A DNA stretch of 48,733 nt, from NCBI RefSeq assembly GCF_900142275.1, contig NZ_FRAI01000018.1, forward strand, positions 1 through 48,733. Direction: 5' to 3'. Shown here piece by piece: positions 15,865 to 24,575 of this stretch; position 1 is the first letter of the stretch; every line of letters begins with the position of its first letter. Made by a program: the position numbers and the translations under genes. The notes beneath the pieces are model-generated. The model searched no databases and had not been told where the DNA came from. It saw only the letters and a program-made list of their open reading frames with translations. This DNA is from Anaerobranca californiensis DSM 14826. Lineage in GTDB: Bacteria; Bacillota; Proteinivoracia; Proteinivoracales; Proteinivoracaceae.

Positions 15865-17019
15865 TTATTTCCCCTCCTCTTTTATATAAGGGATTTCCAC
15901 TATAATCATAGTCCCTTGTCCTAATCCCGTTTTTATATCAAACTTTCCATTTAAAAGACTAACCCTTTCTTTAATACCGATAATTCCATAACATTCAAAG
16001 GATGGATCTGTTAAATCCTCCCTTAATTCAAAGCCAACTCCATTGTCTTTTATGATAATTTTTATATTTCCATGTTTAATTTCTACTTTAACCATAGCTA
16101 AAGAAGCTTTACTGTGTTTAAAGATGTTTTGCAAAGCTTCTTGAACTATCCGGAAAATAGTTACTTCTATCTCACCATCAAATCTTTGTTCTTTGCCCAA
16201 TAAAATAAATTCTACCCTTATATTATTCTTTTCACTAAAATCTTCACAATATCTTTTTAATGTAGGTATGAGGCCTAAATCATCTAATACCATAGGCCGC
16301 AATTGGTGAATTATCCGGCGAATTTCCCCTAATGTATCTTTAATTTTACCTTTAATCTGCAATATTTCTTCTTTAGCTTTTTGTGGGTCAAAACTTAACA
16401 TTTTTTCTGCAATTTCTGTATTTAAGATAATATCTGCTAAACTTTGAGCGGGGCCGTCGTGGATCTCCCTGGCCAATCTCTTCCTCTCCGTTTCTTGGGC
16501 TTGAATGATTTTATAGCCAATATTCTTTTGCTGTTTATATTCAGCGGCCTGTTGAGACATATTTTTGATATTTACTAATAAATAATCTAAAGCGACGGAA
16601 ACATGGTTTATTAAGTGTTCTGCCTTTTCCACCATTTTTTCTAAACTTCGCAAACGGATTTGTAATTCATTCCTTTTTTCTAATAAATCTCTTTCTTTTT
16701 GCCGATACAAAATTAGATCTAGTTTTAGTTGATGGGCATATTCATAAGCTTCTTGAATAGCCCTTTGATCATAAATATTGAAATTTTTACTGACTTCCAT
16801 CAATCTAATCCTTGCCTTTTTTTCTTTAATTTCTGTCTGGTCAACTAATTCTACTATCCTTTTTGTTTCCACCTGAATTTCCGCTAAATTTCCTTTGACT
16901 TTATTCATTTCCAATCTTGCAGATTCGGAAATATCAAAAATTGCTTCTTTGCCCTTTTCAATACTTTCAATTATTTTTTCAGTGACATTATCTAACAATT
17001 TAACATCAAAGTTCCCCAA
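15865..17019 (-). CDS. degS: DegS-like cytoplasmic sensor histidine kinase
   Basis: About 384 residues with no membrane segment. The N-terminal half (to about 175) is coiled-coil-like, as in DegS (EKARIRL- and ELQIRLRSL-type heptads). HisKA_3 dimerisation follows, with the phospho-acceptor in LAREIHDGPAQ (His about 187), and then an ATPase domain with DNGVGF and GTMIIVEIP. I prefer the TTG at 17019, six bases after GAGGTG; a GTG at 17028 overlaps that site. It would phosphorylate the response regulator it abuts. Confidence 0.88.
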   Translation of the reverse strand: MGNFDVKLLDNVTEKIIESIEKGKEAIFDISESARLEMNKVKGNLAEIQVETKRIVELVDQTEIKEKKARIRLMEVSKNFNIYDQRAIQEAYEYAHQLKLDLILYRQKERDLLEKRNELQIRLRSLEKMVEKAEHLINHVSVALDYLLVNIKNMSQQAAEYKQQKNIGYKIIQAQETERKRLAREIHDGPAQSLADIILNTEIAEKMLSFDPQKAKEEILQIKGKIKDTLGEIRRIIHQLRPMVLDDLGLIPTLKRYCEDFSEKNNIRVEFILLGKEQRFDGEIEVTIFRIVQEALQNIFKHSKASLAMVKVEIKHGNIKIIIKDNGVGFELREDLTDPSFECYGIIGIKERVSLLNGKFDIKTGLGQGTMIIVEIPYIKEEGK

Positions 17020-17068
17020 TGAAAACACCTCATCAAGAATAAATTACACCTACTATCTGTCTTTTATT

Positions 17069-17097
17069 ATTCTACATTATTCTACAGTTTCCTGCAA
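17069..17097 (-). promoter_or_regulatory. Promoter of the degS-degU-like operon
   Basis: The minus strand has TTGCAG (17097-17092), 17 bases, then TAGAAT (17074-17069). The -10 box lies in one copy of a 10-bp tandem repeat (GTAGAATAAT twice, 17066-17085). Confidence 0.55.
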
Positions 17098-17149
17098 AAA
17101 TAGAGTTAATTATTAGTAATAAGAACTTATTTACTAATTAATGGGAATA

Positions 17150-17230
17150 AAAAAACACACCTTATTGAATAAATCCTAAGGAATAGACTAGTTGTCATAA
17201 TTTTAGGAAAAATCAATAAAGATGTGTTTT
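17150..17230 (-). terminator. Long hairpin terminator of metK
   Basis: An imperfect palindrome of about 78 bases starts 22 bases after the metK stop. The outer arms are AAAACACATCTTTATTGA and TCAATAAGGTGTGTTT. Inner arms CCTAA/TTAGG enclose the loop. It is followed by TTTTTTTATT. The length is unusual for a terminator. Confidence 0.65.
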
Positions 17231-17251
17231 AATATGTTTCTATGATACTTA

Positions 17252-18436
17252 TTATTTAACTTTTTGGGCTAAAATTTCTGCTTTGTCAGTTTGTTCCCAT
17301 GGCAATTGGATATCAGTTCTGCCAAAATGGCCATAGGCTGCTACCTGTTTGTAAATAGGTCTTCTCAATCCTAGATCCCTAATGATGGCACCGGGTCTTA
17401 AGTCAAAGGTTTCTTTTATAGCCTTTTCAATTTTCTCCACAGGCACTTTTTCTGTACCAAAGGTTTCTACCATTATTGAAACTGGTTTTGCCACACCGAT
17501 GGCATATGCCAATTGTACTTCACATTTTTCAGCTAAACCGGCAGCTACTACGTTTTTTGCTACATAGCGGGCAGCGTAAGCGGCAGAGCGGTCTACCTTT
17601 GTCGGGTCTTTTCCAGAGAAAGCTCCTCCACCGTGTCTAGCATAACCACCATAGGTATCAACAATGATTTTTCTACCAGTTAAACCGGCATCCCCTTGTG
17701 GACCACCAATTACAAATCTACCAGTAGGGTTAATTAAGAATTTAGTGTTTTCATCTAAAAACTCCGTTGGAATTACAGGTTTAACAACATGTTCAATGAT
17801 GTCTTTTTTAAGGGTTTCTAAAGAAATTTCAGGACTGTGTTGAGTAGATACTACAACGGTAGTAACTCTTGTTGGTTTACCATCAACATATTCCACCGTT
17901 ACTTGAGTTTTTCCATCGGGACGTAAATAAGGTAAAACTTCAGATTTCCTCACTTCAGAAAGTCTTCTAGACATTTTATGGGCTAAAGAAATGGGCAGGG
18001 GCATGAGTTCTGGAGTTTCATTACAAGCAAAACCAAACATCATCCCTTGATCTCCAGCTCCTACAGCATCGATATCTTCCATTTCTCCTTCCTTTGCCTC
18101 TAAAGCTTTGTCTACACCCATGGCGATATCGGGGGATTGCTCATCAATGGCAGTTAGTACTGCACAAGTTTCAGAGTCAAAACCAAATTTTGCCCTGGTG
18201 TATCCAATTTCCTTCACCGTTTCCCTGACAATTTTAGGGATGTCTACATAGCACTCTGTAGTAATTTCTCCCGATACCAATACTAATCCCGTTGAAACCA
18301 TTGTTTCAGCTGCAACCCTGGCATTGGGATCCTTTTCTAAAATGGCATCTAAGATAGCATCAGATATTTGGTCAGCAATTTTATCTGGATGCCCCTCAGT
18401 TACCGATTCAGAAGTAAATAAAAACTTACGGCTCAT
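17252..18436 (-). CDS. metK: S-adenosylmethionine synthase
   Basis: A 394-residue MetK, making S-adenosylmethionine from methionine and ATP. The conserved elements are [14 protein letters not shown] (substrate His/Asp), [12 protein letters not shown] (methionine loop), [33 protein letters not shown] (phosphate loop) and the C-terminal YGHFGR. Length is normal for the family. It is preceded on the same strand by an S-box SAM-I riboswitch, so product SAM should shut off its transcription. Confidence 0.98.
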   Translation of the reverse strand: MSRKFLFTSESVTEGHPDKIADQISDAILDAILEKDPNARVAAETMVSTGLVLVSGEITTECYVDIPKIVRETVKEIGYTRAKFGFDSETCAVLTAIDEQSPDIAMGVDKALEAKEGEMEDIDAVGAGDQGMMFGFACNETPELMPLPISLAHKMSRRLSEVRKSEVLPYLRPDGKTQVTVEYVDGKPTRVTTVVVSTQHSPEISLETLKKDIIEHVVKPVIPTEFLDENTKFLINPTGRFVIGGPQGDAGLTGRKIIVDTYGGYARHGGGAFSGKDPTKVDRSAAYAARYVAKNVVAAGLAEKCEVQLAYAIGVAKPVSIMVETFGTEKVPVEKIEKAIKETFDLRPGAIIRDLGLRRPIYKQVAAYGHFGRTDIQLPWEQTDKAEILAQKVK

Positions 18437-18480
18437 ATTATTAACCTCCTTATATGTATAGAGAGTGTATTTTGTCCAAT

Positions 18481-18512
18481 AAAAAACCCCTTCAATTTTT
18501 TAATGAAGAGGG
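18481..18512 (-). terminator. Riboswitch-controlled terminator before metK
   Basis: The minus strand CCCTCTTCATTAAAAAATTG continues into AAGGGG and TTTTTT: CTTCA pairs with TGAAG, flanked by C/G pairs, followed by a U-run. It is the expression platform of the S-box and forms when SAM is bound. Confidence 0.85.
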
Positions 18513-18517
18513 CTCAG

Positions 18518-18605
18518 CCTCTCTCATCTGCGGGAATTAGCACCGTGCTAATTAGCCGGTTGCTGGGTATCCTCGGGCCCGTCCCTCCACCTCTCTTGAT
18601 AAGAG
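18518..18605 (-). promoter_or_regulatory. SAM-I (S-box) riboswitch
   Basis: The minus strand carries the S-box hallmarks in order: CTCTTATCAAGAGAGGTGGA with GGGACGGGCCC, then GAGGATACCCAGCAACC, a P3 hairpin (TTAGCACGGTGCTAA), and GCAGATGAGAGAGG closing P1. The position before metK fits. ATACCCAGCAACC is a slight variant of the usual AAACCCGGCAACC. Binding of SAM would favour the downstream terminator. Confidence 0.96.
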
Positions 18606-18623
18606 TTTTCTATTGTCATAACT

Positions 18624-18652
18624 AGTTTAATTAAAGACAACCTATTAGTCAA
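18624..18652 (-). promoter_or_regulatory. Promoter of the S-box/metK transcript
   Basis: TTGACT (18652-18647), 17 bases and TAAACT (18629-18624) on the minus strand, ending about 18 bases before the riboswitch begins. Confidence 0.6.
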
Positions 18653-18673
18653 GCCCTTTTTTAAAATATTAAA

Positions 18674-18702
18674 TTCACAAAAAATTAACATAATGGTATA
18701 AT
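18674..18702 (+). promoter_or_regulatory. Promoter of the HAD phosphatase gene
   Basis: TTCACA, 17 bases, TATAAT on the plus strand, about 30 bases before the likely start at 18735. Confidence 0.65.
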
Positions 18703-18734
18703 AATTTTAAAATCTAATTTAGTAGGTGAGTTAT

Positions 18735-19523
18735 ATGTTTAAAATGGCTGTGTTTGATATTGATGGAACATTATTAAATTCTAAATCGGAAATTTCCCAG
18801 GAAAATTTAGAGGCTGTAAAAAAAGCTAAAAAGTTAGGTATTAAAATTGTTTTAGCTACAGGAAAACACCATTTATCTGCCCAACCCCTTTATCAATTAT
18901 TAGAATTAACGGAACCTCAAGTGAGCTGTAATGGTGCAATAATATATTGCCCTGAAAATAAAAAAATTATTAAAACAAATCCTATCGATAAAGAAACATA
19001 TTTAGAAATAGTAGACAGATTAACAGAACTCCCTTTCCCTTCCGTCGTTTATACTACAGAAGGATTTTATAGTACTTATTCTCCAGAAGATTTAACTAAG
19101 ATAATTAGGGTAGGTGAAAACAAAATAGAGTATATTTCCGATTATCGCCCTTTAGAAGATGTAGTTAAAATTTTATTGGTATTGCCTTATCACATGAAAA
19201 GGGAAGAAAAGTTGATCAGGGATATGGCCAATGAAAAAATTTCCGTAGTTAGAACTTCAGAAGAATTTTTAGAGTTTGTCGCACCAGCTAGTAACAAAGC
19301 TGTGGCAGTAAAGTACATAGCTGATATGTACAATATAATACCTGACGAGATAATTGCCTTTGGAGATAGTGAAAATGATGTGGAGATGTTGAAAATGGCA
19401 GGGTTAGGGGTATGTATGGGAAATGGCAGTAAAATTGCTAAAAAACATGCCGATGTAATTGTCAGTGATAATGATCAAGATGGTGTTAAAGAAGGCCTTT
19501 ATAGATTTGTGATAAATCAGTAG
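18735..19523 (+). CDS. Cof-type HAD-superfamily phosphatase
   Basis: About 262 residues, Cof/IIB subfamily. Motif I is AVFDIDGTLLNS (nucleophile Asp and acid Asp), motif II is LATGKHH, motif III is the Lys near SNKAVAVKY, and motif IV is IAFGDSENDVEML. The cap domain lies between I and III. Such enzymes hydrolyse sugar phosphates, flavin or pyridoxal phosphate; the substrate is not predictable. I take the ATG at 18735 after AGGTG rather than the GTG at 18726. It is followed 14 bases later by the TGS GTPase gene. Confidence 0.9.
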   Translation: MFKMAVFDIDGTLLNSKSEISQENLEAVKKAKKLGIKIVLATGKHHLSAQPLYQLLELTEPQVSCNGAIIYCPENKKIIKTNPIDKETYLEIVDRLTELPFPSVVYTTEGFYSTYSPEDLTKIIRVGENKIEYISDYRPLEDVVKILLVLPYHMKREEKLIRDMANEKISVVRTSEEFLEFVAPASNKAVAVKYIADMYNIIPDEIIAFGDSENDVEMLKMAGLGVCMGNGSKIAKKHADVIVSDNDQDGVKEGLYRFVINQ

Positions 19524-19537
19524 TTGGAGGTGAAAAA

Positions 19538-20512
19538 ATGCCGGCAAATTTAACACCCCAGTACTATGAAGCAGAAGAAGCCTATAAAAAAGCGACAACT
19601 ATAGAAGAAAAGATCAGGGCATTACAGGAAATGTTAGCAGTTATCCCAAAACACAAAGGAACAGATAAACTGCAAGGGGATATCAAGAAAAAAATCTCCA
19701 AACTTAAAAAAGAAGTAGAACAAAATTCTAAAGGGAAAAAGACAGGTTTTGATCCCTTTAATATTGAAAAACAAGGGGCTGGGCAAGTTTTTGTATTAGG
19801 TTATCCCAATTGTGGTAAATCCGCCTTTGTTGGTGCTTTGACCAATGCTAAAACAAATGTCCAAGACTTCCCCTTTTCCACTTCACAACCGGTGGTAGGA
19901 ATGATCCCCTTTGAAGAAATCTATATTCAACTTATAGATACTCCACCTATAACTGAAGAGGGAATCCCCGGTAACTTTAGTAATGCCTTAAGGCATTGTG
20001 ACCTTATCTTAGCTTTAGTGGATTTAAGTAGTGATAGCTGTGTAGAACAACTACAAGGTATAATTGATAATTTAAGGAAGCGGAATTTGTTGGTAGAAAA
20101 AAAATCCCCTAAAACCTTTACTTTAGAAGAGATTATTTTTATTGGCACAAAGTCTGACCATCCTCAAGCTTACGATAACCTCCAAATCATTTACGATTTA
20201 ATACCAAATTGTCCTGAAATCTTGCCTATTTCCCTTTACTCAGAAGAATTAAAGAATTTCCCCAAAATTTTATACGAAAAATTAGATGTAGTTAGAATTT
20301 ATACCAAAGCCCCAGGGAAAAAACCAGACTTTGAACGACCTTATGTCCTTAAAAAAGGATCTACAGTAATGGATTTAGCCTTAGAAATCCACAAAGATAT
20401 AGCTGCTAATTTAAAATCTGCAAGGGTTTGGGGTTCTGCTAAATTTCCTGGACAAAATGTTGAACATTCATATATTTTGGCTGACAAAGATATCGTTGAA
20501 CTGCTAACATAA
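19538..20512 (+). CDS. TGS-domain GTPase, Obg/DRG-like
   Basis: A 324-residue GTPase. A helical N-terminus (about 1-65) is followed by the G domain with G1 GYPNCGKS (88-95), G3 DTPP and a G4 that reads GTKSD instead of NKxD. The C-terminal TGS domain (about 245-322) is recognised by YVLKKGSTVMDLALEIHKDI and AKFPGQNVEHSYILADKDIV. It resembles bacterial relatives of the DRG/Obg group, which act in translation or ribosome biology, but the precise role is unknown. The start follows TTGGAGG. It is probably co-transcribed with the HAD gene and ends at a clear terminator. Confidence 0.85.
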   Translation: MPANLTPQYYEAEEAYKKATTIEEKIRALQEMLAVIPKHKGTDKLQGDIKKKISKLKKEVEQNSKGKKTGFDPFNIEKQGAGQVFVLGYPNCGKSAFVGALTNAKTNVQDFPFSTSQPVVGMIPFEEIYIQLIDTPPITEEGIPGNFSNALRHCDLILALVDLSSDSCVEQLQGIIDNLRKRNLLVEKKSPKTFTLEEIIFIGTKSDHPQAYDNLQIIYDLIPNCPEILPISLYSEELKNFPKILYEKLDVVRIYTKAPGKKPDFERPYVLKKGSTVMDLALEIHKDIAANLKSARVWGSAKFPGQNVEHSYILADKDIVELLT

Positions 20513-20543
20513 AAGGGCCGTCTAACAACCTAGACGGCCTTTT
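20511..20543. terminator. Terminator between converging genes
   Basis: GGCCGTCTA-ACAACC-TAGACGGCC followed by TTTT on the plus strand, with A's on the other side. It serves the GTPase gene and possibly the minus-strand gene ending at 20543. Confidence 0.9.
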
Positions 20544-21313
20544 CATCTTACAGAAAATTCAATAATACTCCTCACCCTAAGTCCACTTTCATCTTCAATT
20601 CCATATAACTCAATTTTATATTTTCCAGTGGCCCTTAACGGAGGTATTTCTAAAATATAACTTTCACCGGTTTCTAAAATAAAATTTACTCCATCATTAT
20701 GCAAAGGGTCAGGTAATTGCATCCAATGTCCCTCTTCATTTTTTATATATAAATTTAAGCCTAAAGTTTTATCATCGAAAATCAAATTATTCCAACGATC
20801 ATTAGTCACTAATATTTCAATCCTATCATTTGTTCTAGGGTGTTTTGTTAATAAGTCAGTTTTAAAAGATGGATGGGGTTGAACGTTAAAATAAGCTTCT
20901 CCTTTAATTAAATTAATATAATCTTCCCTATACCAACCTTCAAAAATCACTTTATATTCCCCTACTTCCAGCAAATCGTGTTTTACCTTAATTTCCCTTT
21001 CTTCTCCAGGAGGCAACATGTGAATCGCAGGAATAAAATCAAGGGGAAGGATAATTTGCCGCCACAAACCATTCTCTTCTTTCTTAAAAATATTTATGCC
21101 ATAATAGTTATCGGGGAAAAGTATATTTTGATTGGATTTATTAGTTAATTTAAAAACAATGGTTTCTTCTCTACCGTAACGCCTTAATAAACTTTCTACT
21201 TTAAGTCTTGGTTCCTCTATATTGGGGGCAGGTGTGGAGTGTTGAATTTTGGCAATAGTAAATAACGATATTGTAGCGATAATTAATGTTGAAATTACTA
21301 TTTTTTTATTCAT
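20543..21313 (-). CDS. Secreted or membrane-anchored Ig-like protein of unknown function
   Basis: About 256 residues from the ATG at 21313, after GGGGAGGGGGGATTTA. An N-terminal signal anchor (KIVISTLIIATISLFTIA) has no lipobox. Two similar beta-rich modules follow. The first (about 45-145) has FKLTNKSNQNILFPDN and EVGEYKVIFEGWY. The second (about 160-255) has LVTNDRWNNLIFDDKTLG and TGKYKIELYG. The pattern is like bacterial Ig-like domains (Big_14 type). A role outside the membrane is likely, but nothing more can be said. It stands alone between terminators. Confidence 0.6.
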   Translation of the reverse strand: MNKKIVISTLIIATISLFTIAKIQHSTPAPNIEEPRLKVESLLRRYGREETIVFKLTNKSNQNILFPDNYYGINIFKKEENGLWRQIILPLDFIPAIHMLPPGEEREIKVKHDLLEVGEYKVIFEGWYREDYINLIKGEAYFNVQPHPSFKTDLLTKHPRTNDRIEILVTNDRWNNLIFDDKTLGLNLYIKNEEGHWMQLPDPLHNDGVNFILETGESYILEIPPLRATGKYKIELYGIEDESGLRVRSIIEFSVR

Positions 21314-21458
21314 TAAATCCCCCCTCCCCAAAATTTTCAAGATATTAAACAATCTAATAATTTAGACGCTAATTTCGTCAAAAGGTTTCATTTAATTTTA
21401 TCATAAATTTATTATTTTAAAAATAAATCTTTAGTAACATCATCACTAATTTATAAGG

Positions 21459-21485
21459 AAAAAAGTGGCTTAGTGCCACTTTTTT
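21459..21485. terminator. Terminator after the rubredoxin-like gene
   Basis: AAAAAAGTGGC-TTAGT-GCCACTTTTTT, symmetric with T-runs on both strands. It is used by the minus-strand gene ending at 21491. Confidence 0.85.
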
Positions 21486-21490
21486 ATTTC

Positions 21491-21820
21491 TTAACCCCAT
21501 TTACCTTTGCTTATGTGGTTTTCTATTTCCGCTAATGCCGTTTGTTTAATAAACTCTGCCATCTCTAGAGTTTCTGTAAAGAGCTTTTTACAGCCAGGAT
21601 CTAAGTTATCGTCAATTCCTGCTTGGGCTAAATCTTGTAAATCTTCCATAGTATTAATTAATTCCCTCAACAAAGAGTTGGTAAACCTTGATCTTTCTAC
21701 CTTCTCTCTGCTTTCATCTACCAACTGAACAAATTTTTCTTGGGGGGCACCGCATTTAGGACATTTTTCTGGTGCTCCTTCACCATTATGGATGTAATTG
21801 CAAACTCCACATTTCCACAT
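21491..21820 (-). CDS. Rubredoxin-like domain protein
   Basis: 109 residues; the start may be the ATG at 21823 or at 21820, and the second fits the ribosome site better. The first 40 residues are a rubredoxin-type iron site with two CxxC knuckles (WKCGVCNYI and EKCPKCGAP), as at the ends of rubrerythrins. The rest is a helical domain (LLRELINTMEDLQDLAQAGI, then CKKLFTETLEMAEFIKQ) with no diiron motif. A small electron carrier in oxygen or peroxide defence is a reasonable inference. Two palindromic elements and a promoter precede it. Confidence 0.8.
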   Translation of the reverse strand: MWKCGVCNYIHNGEGAPEKCPKCGAPQEKFVQLVDESREKVERSRFTNSLLRELINTMEDLQDLAQAGIDDNLDPGCKKLFTETLEMAEFIKQTALAEIENHISKGKWG

Positions 21821-21880
21821 CATTAACCTCTCCTTTACATTTTTATTACCTCTAACCTAAAAAGGAAGGCTAGAGCAAAC

Positions 21881-21932
21881 TAATAATCATTACTGATATT
21901 TGTATTATATAAAAAATCTGACAGATTTGCAA
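21881..21932 (-). promoter_or_regulatory. Promoter and operator-like sites of the rubredoxin-like gene
   Basis: TTGCAA (21932-21927), 17 bases, TATAAT (21909-21904) on the minus strand. A perfect 7-1-7 palindrome AAATCTG-A-CAGATTT (21914-21928) overlaps the -35. TAATAATCATTACTG (21881-21895), just downstream, matches ten of fourteen defined positions of the Fur/PerR-type 7-1-7 box. Regulation by metal or peroxide is an inference. Confidence 0.45.
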
Positions 21933-21969
21933 GGGATTTTTATAAAATATTTTTAGATAATTTTTTACT

Positions 21970-22536
21970 TTAAAGGGTTATTGTATTGTCATCCGTTAAA
22001 TTTTCCACAATATCATACATATTAGTAATTGTCCCTACCGCCAGCTGTTCTTTTACATTATAAAAATCTAAGCAAGTACCACAACTTAAAATTTCCGTTC
22101 CCTTTTGGGCTAAAACCTTTAAATCATCTACCGTTTGAGATCCTTTGACCGCCAGAAACACCCCGCTATTTAACAGCATAATCCTTTTAGGTGCTTTGTC
22201 CTTTTGGGTCAAAGTATAGATAAAGGCTTTCATTAGCCCTTCCCCTAATTTTTCATCACCTACACCTAAAGTTTTACTTTTGATTAAATATGTCCCTTCT
22301 AATTCATTTTTTGTGAGCTTTAACAATTCCCCATCTTTACCGATTATTATCTCATATTTTTCCCCATTTTTTATAACCTCTGTTTTAAGACCTAGCTTAG
22401 TACAAAATTTTACTACATTTTCTTTAGCCACTTCATTATCCACTATAGACTTAACAGGCAACCCTTCCTCTATGGCTTTTTTTGTGTTAATTACCGGTTG
22501 CGGACATGGTAATTTAGAATTATCTATTATCTTCAT
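21970..22536 (-). CDS. yedF: YedF-family selenium-metabolism sulfurtransferase-like protein
   Basis: A 188-residue two-domain protein. The N-terminal TusA-like domain has LPCPQPVINTKKA with Cys11, the persulfide or perselenide cysteine. The C-terminal DsrE-like domain ends with SCGTCLDFYNV (Cys152 and Cys155). Proteins with this fusion, TIGR03527 (YedF), occur mainly in selenium-using bacteria. Its presence therefore suggests that this genome handles selenium, which matters for the UGA-containing gene at 44108-44410. GGGGG lies before the ATG. Single gene. Confidence 0.88.
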   Translation of the reverse strand: MKIIDNSKLPCPQPVINTKKAIEEGLPVKSIVDNEVAKENVVKFCTKLGLKTEVIKNGEKYEIIIGKDGELLKLTKNELEGTYLIKSKTLGVGDEKLGEGLMKAFIYTLTQKDKAPKRIMLLNSGVFLAVKGSQTVDDLKVLAQKGTEILSCGTCLDFYNVKEQLAVGTITNMYDIVENLTDDNTITL

Positions 22537-22650
22537 TTATATTCCCCCTAAATTATTTTATATTGTTCGATATATTATTATTCTATCACAGAAGGGTCTT
22601 AACCTTTATTGATGATATAACAATATCTTATACTATTCTCCATTTCAAAA

Positions 22651-22697
22651 ACTAAAGGGAAGAATTTTCTCCCCTGAAGAATTTTCTCCCCTTTAGT
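22651..22697 (-). terminator. Possible terminator of the surface protein gene
   Basis: Arms ACTAAAGGG and CCCTTTAGT enclose two tandem copies of a 16-base unit containing GGGGAGAAAATTCTTC. The T-run on the minus strand is short (TTTT). Confidence 0.55.
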
Positions 22698-22712
22698 ATA
22701 ATTTTACCTTAT

Positions 22713-24362
22713 TTACATTTTTTTAATATATCCATATTTTATTCCTAAAACATAGGCCGCTGCCCCTAGAATAATTAGTATTCCAAAGGTTATTCCCATG
22801 ATTCCTCCTAAATTTTTACTTTCTTTTGGAGGATTGTAAGTTACTGTAATGGTCTTAACCCTTTCATTTCCTGCCCTATCTACAGCTTTAATTTCTATTT
22901 TATTTTCTCCTTCTTGTAGTTGTAAGGTCAAAGTAAATACTCCATTAGGTTGAAGGTCAGCCTTTTGACCATTGATGAATACTTGGGCATCTAAACTGGT
23001 TTTACCAGCTATGATTAACTCAGCTTCTTCTACCACCATGCCATCATATTCTTTATGCAATATCAGTTCAGGAGGCTCGGTATCAAGATAGATAATCAAA
23101 TCTACCTGATTTTCAATACCCCTTGAATCTTTAGCAATTATTGTAATAATGTTTTCTCCTTCTTCTAATGAATAATCAAACTGGAAGCTGCCACTTTCAT
23201 CAACATCAATTTGCAATTCACCGACAATAATTTGAGCATCTACTTCTGTAACCCCTTTAATCGTAATAGTCGGTGTATTAACATAGCTACCATCTTCAGG
23301 GGTTATTATTTTTAAATTTGGTGGTTCAATAGGGTAATTAGCTTGAACAAAGGCAAATTTACTTAATGTTACAAAATAGTTGGCATCCCATTTAGGTTCT
23401 GTAAATCGTACATTAGGATCAGAAGGTACTGTGTCTTGGGCTGGACCATCACCACCGGTGGTAAACAAGCTGATATAAAAACTGTTGGCATAGCCTAGTG
23501 CAGCTTTAGGGATGGTATATTTAATAAATCCAGCACTGTATTCTTGTTTAGCACCTCTATAACTTCCTAAACTCCCTTCTTTCCAGTTTTCACCAGTCCA
23601 GGCATATATCTTAGCCGGTTCTAATTGACGCTGTTCATTATGCCAAGCGTAAATTACATATTCTGGATGATGTTCTGGTACAGTTTTAATTGCCCTTGCC
23701 CAAGGGTCAAAGGTACCACCACTGCCAGAAATATTGTCTACATCAAAGTAAAGACCATAGGTAAGTCCCCAATTCCCCGCTGGAGCGTGGAATCCGATCC
23801 CTAAGGATCGGCATTTCCACCGGAGCCGGGAATATTGTCGGTATCTAGATAAATACCATAAGTAACTCCCCAATTTGTCAGATATGAATCTAGACCTATA
23901 TACCAGAAGTTGCTGTCATCTGTTACAAATAAGCGATGTAGATCTAAGTCAGGTTGTTTCATGTCAAGGGGACCAAGTGTGTATAGCAAATTCGGGATAA
24001 TAATCTTCTATTACCGGCACATTTCTGCCCCAGGGATTAGAATGTCCTCCAGAACCCGCTACTCCGTCTATATCTATATACAGTCCATACATCATTCCCC
24101 ACTGGGATTTAGCTTCAAAACCTATATACCAGTATTCTTCATCATTGGCTACATATAGGTTCTCTAAATTCATTCCAACATCCTTTTGGACTAGACTACT
24201 AGCCACCAAAGCTTCTCCTGAAAAGTCATTTTCTCCCTTTTCCATGTCTATCCTTTGATAAGTCCCTTTTGTTCCCCCTTCTTCTGCCGTTACTGTAAAG
24301 GGTAATGGTATAACAGGTAAAATCATTAAAACTATTACCAGTAATGCCAATAATTTTCTCAT
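22713..24362 (-). pseudogene. Repeat-containing surface protein, broken into three frames
   Basis: A signal peptide (MRKLLALLVIVLMILP, start 24362 after GGGAGGAAA) leads into a module with YWYIGFEAKSQWG and DIDGVAGSGG. The frame stops at 23964 (AIHTWSP). A second copy (FWYIGLDSYLTNWG, DTDNIPGSGG) is in another frame and stops at 23832-23830. A third copy (GIGFHAPAGNWG, DVDNISGSGG) is complete and leads into two Ig-like glucodextranase-B-type domains (about 23321-22860), a C-terminal membrane helix and a basic tail. The first two copies are each incomplete, so the breaks look like deletions or assembly collapse between repeats. Similar modules occur in cell-bound amylopullulanases of thermophilic Clostridia, but no catalytic domain is present. 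A perfect hairpin CCGATCC-TTAG-GGATCGG sits at the second break. Confidence 0.75.
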
Positions 24363-24431
24363 TAAAAAATTTCCTCCCTTCTTTTTAATAAATAAAATTA
24401 CTAATATTTTCACCCCCTTGACTAAAATAAA

Positions 24432-24466
24432 AACAACCCTAAAACACAAGGTGTGTTTGGGTTGTT
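24432..24466 (-). terminator. Terminator of the lipid kinase gene
   Basis: On the minus strand AACAACCCAAACACA pairs with TGTGTTTTAGGGTTGTT, followed by TTTATTTT. Confidence 0.8.
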
Positions 24467-24575
24467 ATAATCGGTAAAACTTATACCCATTAATCTTTGT
24501 TTAATTTTCATAATATTTATTCTCCATAAATTTAAAAATTCCTTCTTTATGACAAAAAATTTTTTAAAATTTAAA

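Noticed and set aside
22651-22697. Tandem 16-base units as a mobile repeat
   Set aside because: They are only two copies within a terminator-like hairpin, which is better explained as a local duplication.
23964-23966. TGA after AIHTWSP in the surface protein as a possible selenocysteine codon
   Set aside because: Reading on in the same frame meets another stop within a few codons, and the homologous sequence resumes in a different frame, so it is a frame break rather than recoding.
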